Below, piece after piece: positions 43,060 to 51,762 of a stretch of 64,000 nucleotides of DNA. Under the pieces are notes generated by a model that saw nothing but the letters and a program-made list of their open reading frames with translations, did no database searches and was not told the origin of the DNA. The stretch spans positions 93,814 through 157,813 of the forward strand of contig CBFIBR010000002.1 in assembly GCA_965660935.1 (NCBI GenBank), given 5' to 3'. The stretch's first letter is position 1. The number at the start of each line of letters is the position of its first letter. The DNA is from UBA1172 sp002457135. GTDB taxonomy: Bacteria > Pseudomonadota > Alphaproteobacteria > Puniceispirillales > UBA1172. Position numbers and translations under genes: made by a program.

Positions 43060-44253
43060 TCATTTCACGAACATCTTCCGGGGCCGGTGGCAGAAAGTTT
43101 CTGCCGGGCCTGTTTCCCTGATGAGGATGGATTCGGTGATCTCAATCCCCCAGTCGTCCATCCACAGCCCGGGCATGAAATGAAACGTCATCCCGGGTTT
43201 GAGAATGCTGTCATCCTCTGGCCTGAGGGAAATCGTCCGCTCCCCCCAATCCGGCGGATAGCTGATCCCGATAGGATAGCCGCAGCGTGCGCCGCGCTCA
43301 ATCCCGGCGCGTTCCAGCGGGGCCGCCAGCGCGTTGGCAATATCAGCGGCCCGGTTTCCGGCACGGGCAGCATCCAGCCCGGCTTCCAGCCCTTCCACCA
43401 GCGCGGCCTCGGCCCGTTTCAGATCATCGGGGGGCGTGCCGAGGAAAATCGTCCGGCAGAACGGCGTGTGATAGCGGCGATAGCATCCCGACACCTCAAA
43501 GAACGTGGCCTCACCCTCAGCGAAGGATCGGCCATCCCATGTCAGATGCGGGGCCGCGGCATCGGTGCCGGAGGGCAGGAGCGGAACAATCGCGGGATAA
43601 TCGCCCCAGGCATCATCAACCCCGCGGAGTGCATCGCTGTAAATCGAGGCCGCGATTTCATTCTTGGGGACCCCCGGTTCAACCCGGTCGAGCAGACCGT
43701 CAATGATCTTTTCCGAAATCCGCGCCGCCTTGCGCATGAAATCCAGCTCTTCGGCTGATTTGATGCCGCGTTGCCAGTTCACCAGCGCGGTGGCATCGGT
43801 GAAGGTCTTCCCCGGCATGGCCTCAACCAGCGTGGTGTAGGCCTTGGCCGAGAAATAGTAGTTATCCATCTCAACCCCGATGGTCTGGCCCGCGCCGTGA
43901 TCATTCAGCCGCATGGCCAGATCCTGCATCGGGTGGCGTTCCGATGACTGCACATAGCCATCGTCATAACCATGGATACGGTCATCATCCATCCAGACGG
44001 TCCTGAGCGCACCATTGGCATCCTGCCGCCGGCCCCACCACACAGGGTCACGGTCCAGAAAAACGATCACGCCCTGATGCACATAGAATGACCAGCCGTC
44101 ATACCCTGTCAGCCAGGCCATGTTGGATGGATCGGTGACAAAAAGCGTATCCATCCCTGCCGAATCCATGGCCTGACGAACAAGGCCCAACCGGCGTTCG
44201 TATTCGCCCCGGCTAAAAGGGATATATTTATTTATCATGGTATTTTTCCCCAT
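43060..44253 (-). CDS. doeA: M24-fold hydrolase resembling ectoine hydrolase DoeA/EutD
   Basis: The 397-residue protein opens with FSRGEYERRLGLVRQAM and TDPSNMAWLTGYDGWSFYVHQ. Segments WWGRRQDANGALRTVWM, HGYDDGYVQSSERHP and GYPIGISYPPDWGER match my memory of DoeA/EutD, which opens the ectoine ring. The usual M24 metal residues are not conserved (no GHGIG-type histidine; the E of the EPG motif is replaced in TFHFMPGLW), so it is expected to work without a metal, as creatinase does. I start it at 44253, where AGGA precedes an ATG. A frame open to 44322 and an ATG at 44238 are alternatives. Confidence 0.72.
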   Translation of the reverse strand: MGKNTMINKYIPFSRGEYERRLGLVRQAMDSAGMDTLFVTDPSNMAWLTGYDGWSFYVHQGVIVFLDRDPVWWGRRQDANGALRTVWMDDDRIHGYDDGYVQSSERHPMQDLAMRLNDHGAGQTIGVEMDNYYFSAKAYTTLVEAMPGKTFTDATALVNWQRGIKSAEELDFMRKAARISEKIIDGLLDRVEPGVPKNEIAASIYSDALRGVDDAWGDYPAIVPLLPSGTDAAAPHLTWDGRSFAEGEATFFEVSGCYRRYHTPFCRTIFLGTPPDDLKRAEAALVEGLEAGLDAARAGNRAADIANALAAPLERAGIERGARCGYPIGISYPPDWGERTISLRPEDDSILKPGMTFHFMPGLWMDDWGIEITESILIRETGPAETFCHRPRKMFVK

Positions 44254-44443
44254 CAGATCATTCCTGTCTTCAAAATTGAAATAACTCTCCTTATTACAAT
44301 CACATCGCGACATGTTCGGCAAATCCTTACTGTCATGCGAAAGACATCGCTTTTTTGAAAAAAATACTGGAGTTAATCCAATTTTATTGTCTATGGTGAA
44401 ACGACACGGACATTCGCATCAAAAAGATCGAAAGGTGTACCAA

Positions 44444-45541
44444 TTGGCCACAGCAAATGAGAATGCATTCGTCAAGTTTGACCGGGTGCAGAAAAGTTAT
44501 GATGGCGAAACACTGGTGGTGAAAGACCTTAATCTGGAGCTGCCGAAGGGCGAATTCCTGACCATGCTTGGCCCCTCGGGTTCAGGCAAGACAACCTGCC
44601 TGATGATGCTGGCCGGTTTCGAAACACCCACCCATGGCGAAATCCTGCTCGATGGCATCTCTATCAACAACATCCCGCCGCATAAGCGCGGCATCGGCAT
44701 GGTGTTCCAGAATTACGCGCTGTTCCCGCATATGACGGTTGCTGAAAATCTCGCCTTCCCGCTTGAGGTCCGCAACATCAGCAAATCGGATCGTGAGGCC
44801 AAGATCATGCGCGCCCTCGATATGGTTGAGATGGGCAGCTTTGCATCACGCCGCCCGGCCCAGCTTTCGGGTGGCCAGCAACAGCGGATTGCCCTGGCGC
44901 GGGCGCTGGTGTTTGAACCCGAACTGGTGCTGATGGATGAACCGCTCGGCGCACTGGATAAACAGTTGCGGGAAAAAATGCAGTTTGAAATCACCAATCT
45001 TGCCCATGCGCTCGGCATCACGGTGGTCTATGTGACCCATGACCAGACCGAGGCGCTGACCATGTCGGATCGTGTGGCTGTTTTCAACGATGGCCGTATC
45101 CAGCAGCTCGCCAGCCCTGACCAGCTCTACGAAGAACCTGAAAACAGTTTCGTGGCGCAGTTCATCGGGGAGAATAATACCCTCCATGGCGAAATCCGCG
45201 AAATTAACAAAAAGAAAGCCGTGGTTCAGCTCGACAGCGGCCAGCTGATTGACTGCAAACCCGTCAACGTCAACAAGGTCGGGGACAGGACTTGTGTTTC
45301 GATCCGCCCTGAGCGCGTTGAATACAACCAGAAGCGAATGCAGAAAGGCGCCCATACGCTAAAGGCCGAAGTGCTGGAATTCATCTATATGGGTGATCTT
45401 TTCCGGACCCGCCTGCGGGTTGCCGGTAATGACGAATTTATCATCAAGACGCGCAATGCGCCTGACCAGACACGGCTTCAGCCCGGTCAGGAAATTGAAA
45501 TCGGCTGGTTGCCGGAGGATTGCCGCGCCCTTGATGCCTGA
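44444..45541 (+). CDS. ABC transporter ATP-binding protein, PotA type
   Basis: A 365-residue ATPase: Walker A GPSGSGKTT, Q loop in GMVFQNYALFPHMTV, signature LSGGQQQRIALARAL, Walker B LVLMDEPLGALD, and a C-terminal TOBE regulatory domain. I place the start at TTG 44444, preceded by AAAGGTG at proper spacing. The frame is also open from ATG 44393 or 44312, but those starts lack ribosome sites and add unusual residues. It is divergent from the DoeA-like gene and precedes the PotD-, PotB- and PotC-like genes, which together form a polyamine/amine-type importer. Confidence 0.94.
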   Translation: MATANENAFVKFDRVQKSYDGETLVVKDLNLELPKGEFLTMLGPSGSGKTTCLMMLAGFETPTHGEILLDGISINNIPPHKRGIGMVFQNYALFPHMTVAENLAFPLEVRNISKSDREAKIMRALDMVEMGSFASRRPAQLSGGQQQRIALARALVFEPELVLMDEPLGALDKQLREKMQFEITNLAHALGITVVYVTHDQTEALTMSDRVAVFNDGRIQQLASPDQLYEEPENSFVAQFIGENNTLHGEIREINKKKAVVQLDSGQLIDCKPVNVNKVGDRTCVSIRPERVEYNQKRMQKGAHTLKAEVLEFIYMGDLFRTRLRVAGNDEFIIKTRNAPDQTRLQPGQEIEIGWLPEDCRALDA

Positions 45542-45639
45542 GTTTCATGTTCGGGTGAGCCGGGCATGAAAATTTTTGGTCTGTGCTTTGAGTTCCCGCA
45601 AGCAGGCCATGTAGAAAATGTCGGGAAGGGAGTATTAAA

Positions 45640-46731
45640 ATGAAACTTATCAAGACTCTTCTTGCGGTATCCGCGCTCAGCGTAGCCGCAGGTTCAGCAC
45701 TTGCTCAGGAAATGACGATTGTTTCCTGGGGTGGTGCCTATTCCAAGTCACAGCTGAAAGCTTATCACGAGCCCTACAGCGCCAAAACCGGCGTTACCAT
45801 CATCAACGATGACAGCTCTGCCGAGGCGGTTGCCAAGCTCCGTGCCATGAACGAGGCCGGTAACGTAACCTGGGATGTTGTTGACGTTGTTGCTGCTGAT
45901 GCATTGCGTCTCTGTGATGAAGGCCTGGCCATGGAAATTGATGCTGACAGCCAGCTCGCTCCTGCACCAGACGGAACCTCTGCCGCCGATGATTTCGGTG
46001 ACCTGATGGTTTCCGAGTGCTTCATTCCGCAGATCGTGTATTCCACCACTTTCGGTTATCGCACCGACATGGTTGGCGGCAAGACACCGGACAACATCTG
46101 TGACGTTTTTGACCTGGCTACCTACCCTGGCAAGCGTTCGCTGGAAAAGCGTCCGATCAACAACATGGAATGGGCCCTGCTCTGTGACGGTGTTGCCAAG
46201 GGCGACGTCTATGACGTTCTTGCAACCGATGCCGGTCAGAACCGCGCACTCGCCAAGCTCGACACCATCAAGGACAGTGTCATCTGGTGGAACGCCGGTG
46301 CCGACACACCCCAGCTTCTGGCTGATGGTGAAGTTGTCATGGGTTCAACCTACAACGGCCGTCTGTTCAGCGTTATCGAAGAGCAGAAGCAGCCTGTTGC
46401 CATGCTCTGGGATGCCCAGGTGTTCGACCTTGACGGCTGGATCATTCCTGCCGGGCTGAGCGAAGAGCGCAAGAAGCGCGCCCTGGACTACATCTACTTT
46501 GCCACGGACACACAGCGTCTTGCTGATCAGGCGAAGTACATTTCCTACGGTCCTGCACGTGCCTCCTCCGCTCCACTGGTTGGCAAGCACGCCGAACTGG
46601 GGATTGACATGGCACCGCATATGCCAACCGATCCGAACAACGCAAAGAACACCTTCCTGTATAACTACTCCTTCTGGGCTGATTATCGGGATGACATCGA
46701 TGCGAAGTGGCAGGCTTGGCTGGCCAAGTAA
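45640..46731 (+). CDS. ABC transporter substrate-binding protein, PotD type
   Basis: The 363-residue periplasmic receptor has a signal peptide (MKLIKTLLAVSALSVAAGSALA). The mature protein follows the spermidine/putrescine-binding family: MTIVSWGGAYSKSQLKAYHEPY, WDVVDVVAADALRLCDEG, and a WIIPAGLSEERKKRALDYI region late in the chain. The ligand may be a polyamine, a guanidino compound or another positively charged amine. It sits in a four-gene transporter set, and a hairpin after the stop (46751-46772) may favour its higher expression. Confidence 0.93.
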   Translation: MKLIKTLLAVSALSVAAGSALAQEMTIVSWGGAYSKSQLKAYHEPYSAKTGVTIINDDSSAEAVAKLRAMNEAGNVTWDVVDVVAADALRLCDEGLAMEIDADSQLAPAPDGTSAADDFGDLMVSECFIPQIVYSTTFGYRTDMVGGKTPDNICDVFDLATYPGKRSLEKRPINNMEWALLCDGVAKGDVYDVLATDAGQNRALAKLDTIKDSVIWWNAGADTPQLLADGEVVMGSTYNGRLFSVIEEQKQPVAMLWDAQVFDLDGWIIPAGLSEERKKRALDYIYFATDTQRLADQAKYISYGPARASSAPLVGKHAELGIDMAPHMPTDPNNAKNTFLYNYSFWADYRDDIDAKWQAWLAK

Positions 46732-46750
46732 GCCATCATACTGAAAGGGG

Positions 46751-46772
46751 AAAGGGGCCTTGTGGCCCCTTT
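46751..46772 (+). terminator. Attenuating hairpin after the PotD-like gene
   Basis: AAAGGGGCC pairs with GGCCCCTTT around a TTGT loop. It is followed by only a short T stretch, so partial read-through into the permease genes is expected, giving more binding protein than permease. Confidence 0.65.
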
Positions 46773-46809
46773 CTTCCATACCTGAATTGAAATAGACAAG
46801 TTTACGATC

Positions 46810-48498
46810 ATGACCGATCAATCCAGCACTCAGCCTATTCTCGCGGCCGATGGCGTACCGCTGAAAAAGTCGCTTTCGCGGGCCTTGCGGCGCCAGAAAA
46901 TGCGCGCCCTGCTCCTGATCTCGCCCCTGCTGATTTTCGTCATGCTGACCTTTATTCTGCCCATCGGCAACATGCTGTTCCGGTCGGTCCAGAACGATAT
47001 CGTCTCCAACATCATGCCGAACACGGTGATCGCGCTCCAGGACTGGATGCCCGATGGTGACACACTGCCTGATGAGACTGTTTTTGAGGCTGCGTTCTAT
47101 GATCTTTTCGTGGCCGCCAAGGCGAAAGAGCATACCAAGCTGGGAACCCGCCTCAACTATGAGCAGACGGGCATTTCCTCCACCTTCCGCAAGAGCGGTC
47201 GCGGTATCAGCAAACCCGGCAAGGCGCTGGCCAAGGATATGGCGGGTATCGACAAATCATGGTCCAAGGCCGCAACCTTTGATGCGCTTTTCAATGCCAG
47301 ATCAGGCGGTACCAGATCAGGCGGCGCTGATACCACGCTGCTGCGCGCCCAGCGTGACCGGCTGAACCAGCTCAAAGGCAAGGATTACAAGGGTGATATT
47401 GGTTTTGCCCCATCGCTGGAAATGGCCATGGCCCTGCCGATGGCTTCGCGTGAATACACTTACTGGGCGCTCTTTATGGCACTGGAAAAGGATAAGGATT
47501 TCAAGAAGGGCAAGGTTTCCGAGGCTATTTATGTTGCCCTCGCCGATGACCTCACCAACCCTGCGCTGGCGGACAGGATCGCTGGCCTCACCGGCCCTGA
47601 TGCTGAGCTGATCCAGAAAACAGCGGCGGCGTTCCGTGACCGTCCCCGGATCAGTTACACCGACCTCATGCTCGGCGTGAATGAGAACTGGGGCAACCCG
47701 ATGGTGTGGGAGACGATCAAGCTGCATTCGCCAGCCTATACCGGCGGCTATTTCCTGAACGCGGTTGATATGCGCAAGACGCTGGAAGGCCCAGCCATCC
47801 AGCCTGAAAACAAGCAGATCCTGATCATCCTGTTCCAGCGCACCCTCAAGATGTCGCTGATCATCACTGTCAGCTGTATCCTGCTCGGCTATCCGGTGGC
47901 GTGGCTGCTGGCCAATCTGCCGGTGCGGGTTTCCAACCTGCTGATGATCCTGGTGCTGTTGCCGTTCTGGACCTCGCTCCTGGTGCGAACCTCGGCGTGG
48001 AAGGTGATGCTGCAACAACAGGGGGTGATCAACGAAGTGCTGGTCTGGCTCGGGATTGTTGCTGATAACAACCGGCTGGAGATTATCAACAACCAGTTCG
48101 GCACCATCGTTGCCATGACCCATATTCTGCTGCCCTTCATGATCCTGCCGATGTATTCGGTGATGCAGACGATCCCGCCTAGTTACATGAGGGCCGCCAA
48201 ATCACTGGGGGCAACAAACTGGACCGCGTTCTGGCGTGTCTATTTCCCGCAATCGGTGCCGGGGATCGGGGCGGGTTCAATCCTCGTCTTCATTCTGGCG
48301 ATCGGGTATTACATCACGCCTGAGATCGTAGGCGGAACCGAGGGTGTCTTTATCTCAAACCGGATTGCCTATCATATTTCCAGCTCGCTCAACTGGGGGC
48401 TGGCGGCGGCCCTTGGCGCAATCCTGCTGGCGGTGGTGCTGGTGCTTTACTGGGCCTATGACAAGATTGTCGGCATCGACAACGTGAAACTTGGATAA
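46810..48498 (+). CDS. ABC transporter permease, PotB type with long loop insertion
   Basis: The 562-residue protein has one transmembrane helix at residues 31-57, then about 280 hydrophilic residues, then the usual five-helix permease core from about residue 338 with the EAA-like segment (MRAAKSLGATNWTAFWRVYFPQSVPG). Known PotB-like permeases in alphaproteobacteria are often near 420 residues, so this loop is long. It lies between helix 1 and 2 and should be periplasmic. Part of the loop is duplicated (RSGGTRSGGA) by a 15-base tandem repeat. It is paired with the PotC-like gene 21 bases downstream. Confidence 0.9.
   Translation: MTDQSSTQPILAADGVPLKKSLSRALRRQKMRALLLISPLLIFVMLTFILPIGNMLFRSVQNDIVSNIMPNTVIALQDWMPDGDTLPDETVFEAAFYDLFVAAKAKEHTKLGTRLNYEQTGISSTFRKSGRGISKPGKALAKDMAGIDKSWSKAATFDALFNARSGGTRSGGADTTLLRAQRDRLNQLKGKDYKGDIGFAPSLEMAMALPMASREYTYWALFMALEKDKDFKKGKVSEAIYVALADDLTNPALADRIAGLTGPDAELIQKTAAAFRDRPRISYTDLMLGVNENWGNPMVWETIKLHSPAYTGGYFLNAVDMRKTLEGPAIQPENKQILIILFQRTLKMSLIITVSCILLGYPVAWLLANLPVRVSNLLMILVLLPFWTSLLVRTSAWKVMLQQQGVINEVLVWLGIVADNNRLEIINNQFGTIVAMTHILLPFMILPMYSVMQTIPPSYMRAAKSLGATNWTAFWRVYFPQSVPGIGAGSILVFILAIGYYITPEIVGGTEGVFISNRIAYHISSSLNWGLAAALGAILLAVVLVLYWAYDKIVGIDNVKLG
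47297..47326 (+). repeat. 15-bp tandem duplication in the permease loop
   Basis: Units at 47297-47311 and 47312-47326, in frame, encoding RSGGT and RSGGA with minor differences. Confidence 0.8.
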
Positions 48499-48519
48499 CG
48501 CGGAACCGGGATAACAGCG

Positions 48520-49746
48520 ATGGCCATTCTGACACCGATTTCACGCAAACCCCTGCAATTCGTGCTGCCTATTCTGGCGGCGGTCGGGGCTATTTTAGGG
48601 CTGCTGGTCGGGACCTCAAACGGAAACAGCCTTGGCGGGTTGGTGATCGGTGCGCTTGGCTTCACCGGGCTTTCCCTTGCTGCCATCAAGCTGCCGATTG
48701 CTGAGAAAGCGGCACGCTGGATCATCGTTTTTGTCTTTGCCATTGGCGGCTATATGCTGGCCAACCTTGCCCTTGGCCTGCTTGGGCTGATGGTCGGGGC
48801 CTTCACGGGATGGTTCGTCTACTGGCTCTATGAGGGGCGGTACCGGGCCAAGCTGCTGCCCTACCTGACCCCGTCCCAGGTGTTGTGGCATTATACGTTC
48901 CGGATGATCTGCGGGGCTATTTTCTTCTTTCTGATTTCGCCCATCATTGTGGTGATGCCGCTGTCCTTTAATGCGCAGGATTTCTTCACCTTCACCGAAA
49001 AGATGCTGGCGCTTGACCCTGAAGGGTATTCGCTCAAGCACTATGCCGATTTCCTCGGCATCAGGTACGATTCGAACGGCGAATGGATACGGTCTTTCTG
49101 GAACTCCCTCATTATTGCGCCGCTGGCAACGATGATTTCGGTTTCCCTCGGCACCCTCGCCGCCATCGGGTTGAGCCAGTCGCATGTACCCGCCAAGCGG
49201 GCGATCATGGCGATCCTGATCTCACCCATGATTGTGCCGCTGATCATCTCCGCCACCGGCATGTTTTTCTTCTACGCCAAGATGGGCAATTTCCTCGAAG
49301 GCACGGTTGGCCTCGATAAGGATTTTGTCGGCTATATCAAGGTGGTGCTGGCCCACGCGGTGCTGGGCATTCCCTTTGTCATTATCACGGTGACGGCAAC
49401 GCTGGTCGGTTTTGACCGGTCATTGACCCGGGCGGCGGCCAGCATGGGCGCGGGGCCGGTGACGACATTTTTCCGGATCCAGATGCCGCTGATCCTGCCC
49501 GGCGTGATCTCAGGCGGCCTGTTTGCCTTTATCACCTCGTTTGATGAGGTGGTGGTGGTGATGTTCATCGGCTCGGCCAGCCAGAAAACCCTGCCCTGGC
49601 AGATGTTCCTAGGCCTGCGTGAACAGATCAGCCCGACTATTCTGGCAGTGGCAACAATCCTTGTGGCCCTGTCGATTGCCCTGCTCGCCACGCTGGAAAT
49701 CCTGCGCCGTCATTCCGAACGCCTGCGCGGCATGACCCCGACCTGA
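48520..49746 (+). CDS. ABC transporter permease, PotC type with N-terminal membrane extension
   Basis: The 408-residue protein has a normal PotC-like permease core in its last 280 residues (MICGAIFFFLISPIIVVMPLSF, EAA loop TRAAASMGAGPVTTFFRIQMPLILPGVISG). The first 100 or so residues add about four more hydrophobic helices (for example AIKLPIAEKAARWIIVFVFAIGGYM) that standard PotC proteins, near 260-300 residues, lack. It completes the ABC transporter. The extension may serve assembly with the long-loop partner permease. Confidence 0.9.
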   Translation: MAILTPISRKPLQFVLPILAAVGAILGLLVGTSNGNSLGGLVIGALGFTGLSLAAIKLPIAEKAARWIIVFVFAIGGYMLANLALGLLGLMVGAFTGWFVYWLYEGRYRAKLLPYLTPSQVLWHYTFRMICGAIFFFLISPIIVVMPLSFNAQDFFTFTEKMLALDPEGYSLKHYADFLGIRYDSNGEWIRSFWNSLIIAPLATMISVSLGTLAAIGLSQSHVPAKRAIMAILISPMIVPLIISATGMFFFYAKMGNFLEGTVGLDKDFVGYIKVVLAHAVLGIPFVIITVTATLVGFDRSLTRAAASMGAGPVTTFFRIQMPLILPGVISGGLFAFITSFDEVVVVMFIGSASQKTLPWQMFLGLREQISPTILAVATILVALSIALLATLEILRRHSERLRGMTPT

Positions 49747-49771
49747 TCCTGATCTTCTCCGGCCGATAAAA

Positions 49772-50629
49772 TTACCTGCCGTGGCTGCGGTCATAACCGT
49801 TGGGTGGTGGCGGGGTCCAGCCGGTGAGCGCGCCATCCTCCGGGGCAAAAACCTCAACCTTCAGCGGATAGCAGGATGCAACATCGCTTGAATGTTCGGA
49901 TGAACAATCCCCGCCCGGGCAGGCTGAAAGCGCACCCAGAATGTTGATCTCGGCAAAAAACTCCAGGTAATCGCCGGGGCGGACCGGGCTGGCCTTCATG
50001 AAATATTGCCCGGTGTCACGGGTGAACCCGGTGCACATGAAAACGTTGAGAACATCATGGACATGGGGTTCAGCCTCCCCCAGGGATAGACCCAGATGGT
50101 CCGACAATGCCCCGGTCAGGTTCGAATGGCAGCAATGATGATACTGCCCGCCCGCCAAGAGGTTATGGGTATAGGGGTCGCACCTCGTGCCGATAACATC
50201 ATGGACCGAGCCGCCAAATTTATCCATGCCATACCAGTTGAGCGTATCGTGAGTGATGGTCGCCATGGGCCGCATCCCGGGGAATGATGACCACATCCGT
50301 TCACCCGTGGTGATATGCGTGCCATGGAGGGCGCGGGTTTTGCCCGAATAAAACCGTTCCGCCAGATCATCAGCGTTCCAGAGATTGAGATCACCGACCT
50401 GCGGCCCCTCTACCGAGCTGATCCGGAAGAAATGACCTTGCGGGGCATGAAAACAGGCGGCATCGCGCGGGTTGACAAGAACCTCATCAATTTTGCTGGC
50501 TCCTTGGCGGGCGGATTGATAGAGCACCAATGGCACCGGCGGCAGTGTATCATTGGGGTAGCAGATGACGGGCCTGACCGAGCGTCTTGCATCGGCATCA
50601 TGGGGGGGCGTAGCTGTAACAGGGGGCAT
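49772..50629 (-). CDS. DUF1989 (urea carboxylase-associated) family protein
   Basis: The protein (285 residues from ATG 50629, or 294 from 50656) belongs to the DUF1989 group often found beside urea amidolyase genes. Conserved pieces are GHFFRISSVEGPQVGDLNLWNADD, FSGMRP-like SSFPGMRPMATITHD, GTRCDPYTHNLLAGG, CHSNLTGAL, and DVLNVFMCTGF. The cysteine and histidine positions suggest a metal site. It lies beside a creatinase-containing region, and creatinase releases urea, which gives a possible logic, but no urea-degrading enzyme is visible in this window. It is divergent from the DpaL-like gene. Confidence 0.85.
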   Translation of the reverse strand: MPPVTATPPHDADARRSVRPVICYPNDTLPPVPLVLYQSARQGASKIDEVLVNPRDAACFHAPQGHFFRISSVEGPQVGDLNLWNADDLAERFYSGKTRALHGTHITTGERMWSSFPGMRPMATITHDTLNWYGMDKFGGSVHDVIGTRCDPYTHNLLAGGQYHHCCHSNLTGALSDHLGLSLGEAEPHVHDVLNVFMCTGFTRDTGQYFMKASPVRPGDYLEFFAEINILGALSACPGGDCSSEHSSDVASCYPLKVEVFAPEDGALTGWTPPPPNGYDRSHGR

Positions 50630-50752
50630 GGTGATGATCCTTGTCTGTCTTTTCAAAATAGTGTTAGCATTTCGGGCATAAGTAAAGTTGCTGCATGGCC
50701 CGGACCTGAAACATATCGTCCCGGATCATGCCCCAAGAGAAAGAGCGAACCC

Positions 50753-51760
50753 ATGCTCAAGAATGCTTTTCGCCATCAGGCCGGTCATATCATGTGTCCT
50801 GAGGCACCCTTCCCCAGTGTTGATGCTATCGCCCCGATGAAACTGCTGGAACGCTGCCCCGACTACAGCGAAACCCCGCTCCATCATCAAACCGTTGAAG
50901 GGCTGGATGCCACGTTTTTCGTCAAGGATGAACGCCAGCGCATGGGGCTTGGCAGTTTCAAGGCGCTTGGCGCCGCCTATGTGATCGCCCATCTGGCGCA
51001 ACAACGCGATGTCAGCAAGGAGGTGTTCATCACCGCCAGTGCAGGCAATCACGGCCTGTCGGTGGCGGCGGGGGCAAAGATTTTTGGCGCGAAGGCGGTT
51101 GTCTATCTGTCCAGCAGCGTACCGGAACGCTTTGCCGAACGGCTGCGCGCCCATGGTGCCGAGGTCTGCCGCGCCGGTGATGACTATGAGGCCTCCATGA
51201 TAGCCGCGGTCAAGAGGGCTGGGGATCATGGCTGGACTCTCCTCTCCGATACTTCATGGGCCGGTTATACCGAGTTGCCCCATCGCCTGATGGAGGGGTA
51301 TCTGGTGATGGCGGCCGAGGCGGTGAGGCAGATGCCGGAACCGCCAACCCATATTTTCCTGCAAGCCGGTGTCGGCGGGCTGGCCGCCGCCTGTGCCGCC
51401 TATTTCCGCACCGCCTGGGGGGATGATCCGCGCATCATCGTGGTTGAACCCGTGGCCGCCGCCGCGCTCCATGATGCGATCGCTGATGGCCAGCTGGTGA
51501 CGGTTTCAGGGCCGGTATCGAACATGGGCCGTCTAGATTGCAAGGAAGCCTCCATGATCGCGCTCAACGGGCTTGCCCGTGATGCTGATGATTTCATGCT
51601 GATGACCGATGAATACGTTGCCAACGCGATGCTGTGCCTTGATGCCATTGGCCTTGGCACCACGCCTTCGGGCGGGGCCGGGCTGGTTGCGGCGATGTCG
51701 GATCAGGTTGATCTGCCCAAAGACTCGCGGGTGCTGGTGATCCTGAGCGAGGAAGCCTGA
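50753..51760 (+). CDS. PLP-dependent lyase of the diaminopropionate ammonia-lyase/EutB type
   Basis: The 335-residue fold-type II PLP enzyme starts at 50753 after AGAGAAAGAG. The PLP lysine is in GLGSFKALGAAYVIAH. SAGNHGLSVAAGAKIFGA binds the phosphate. DTSWAGYTELPHRLMEGYLVM is close to a hallmark of diaminopropionate ammonia-lyase. The glycine loop is LQAGVGGLAAA, and the C-terminal PSGGAG serine contacts the cofactor ring. In ectoine loci a similar enzyme is called EutB. It is three bases before an M24 gene, forming a tight operon. Substrate may be a diamino acid or hydroxy amino acid. Confidence 0.85.
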   Translation: MLKNAFRHQAGHIMCPEAPFPSVDAIAPMKLLERCPDYSETPLHHQTVEGLDATFFVKDERQRMGLGSFKALGAAYVIAHLAQQRDVSKEVFITASAGNHGLSVAAGAKIFGAKAVVYLSSSVPERFAERLRAHGAEVCRAGDDYEASMIAAVKRAGDHGWTLLSDTSWAGYTELPHRLMEGYLVMAAEAVRQMPEPPTHIFLQAGVGGLAAACAAYFRTAWGDDPRIIVVEPVAAAALHDAIADGQLVTVSGPVSNMGRLDCKEASMIALNGLARDADDFMLMTDEYVANAMLCLDAIGLGTTPSGGAGLVAAMSDQVDLPKDSRVLVILSEEA

Positions 51761-51762
51761 TC

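Noticed and set aside
42141..43758. Two long plus-strand open frames (326 and 338 codons)
   Set aside because: They are antisense to the M20 and DoeA-like genes and show no family features or ribosome sites. GC-rich third positions commonly create such frames.
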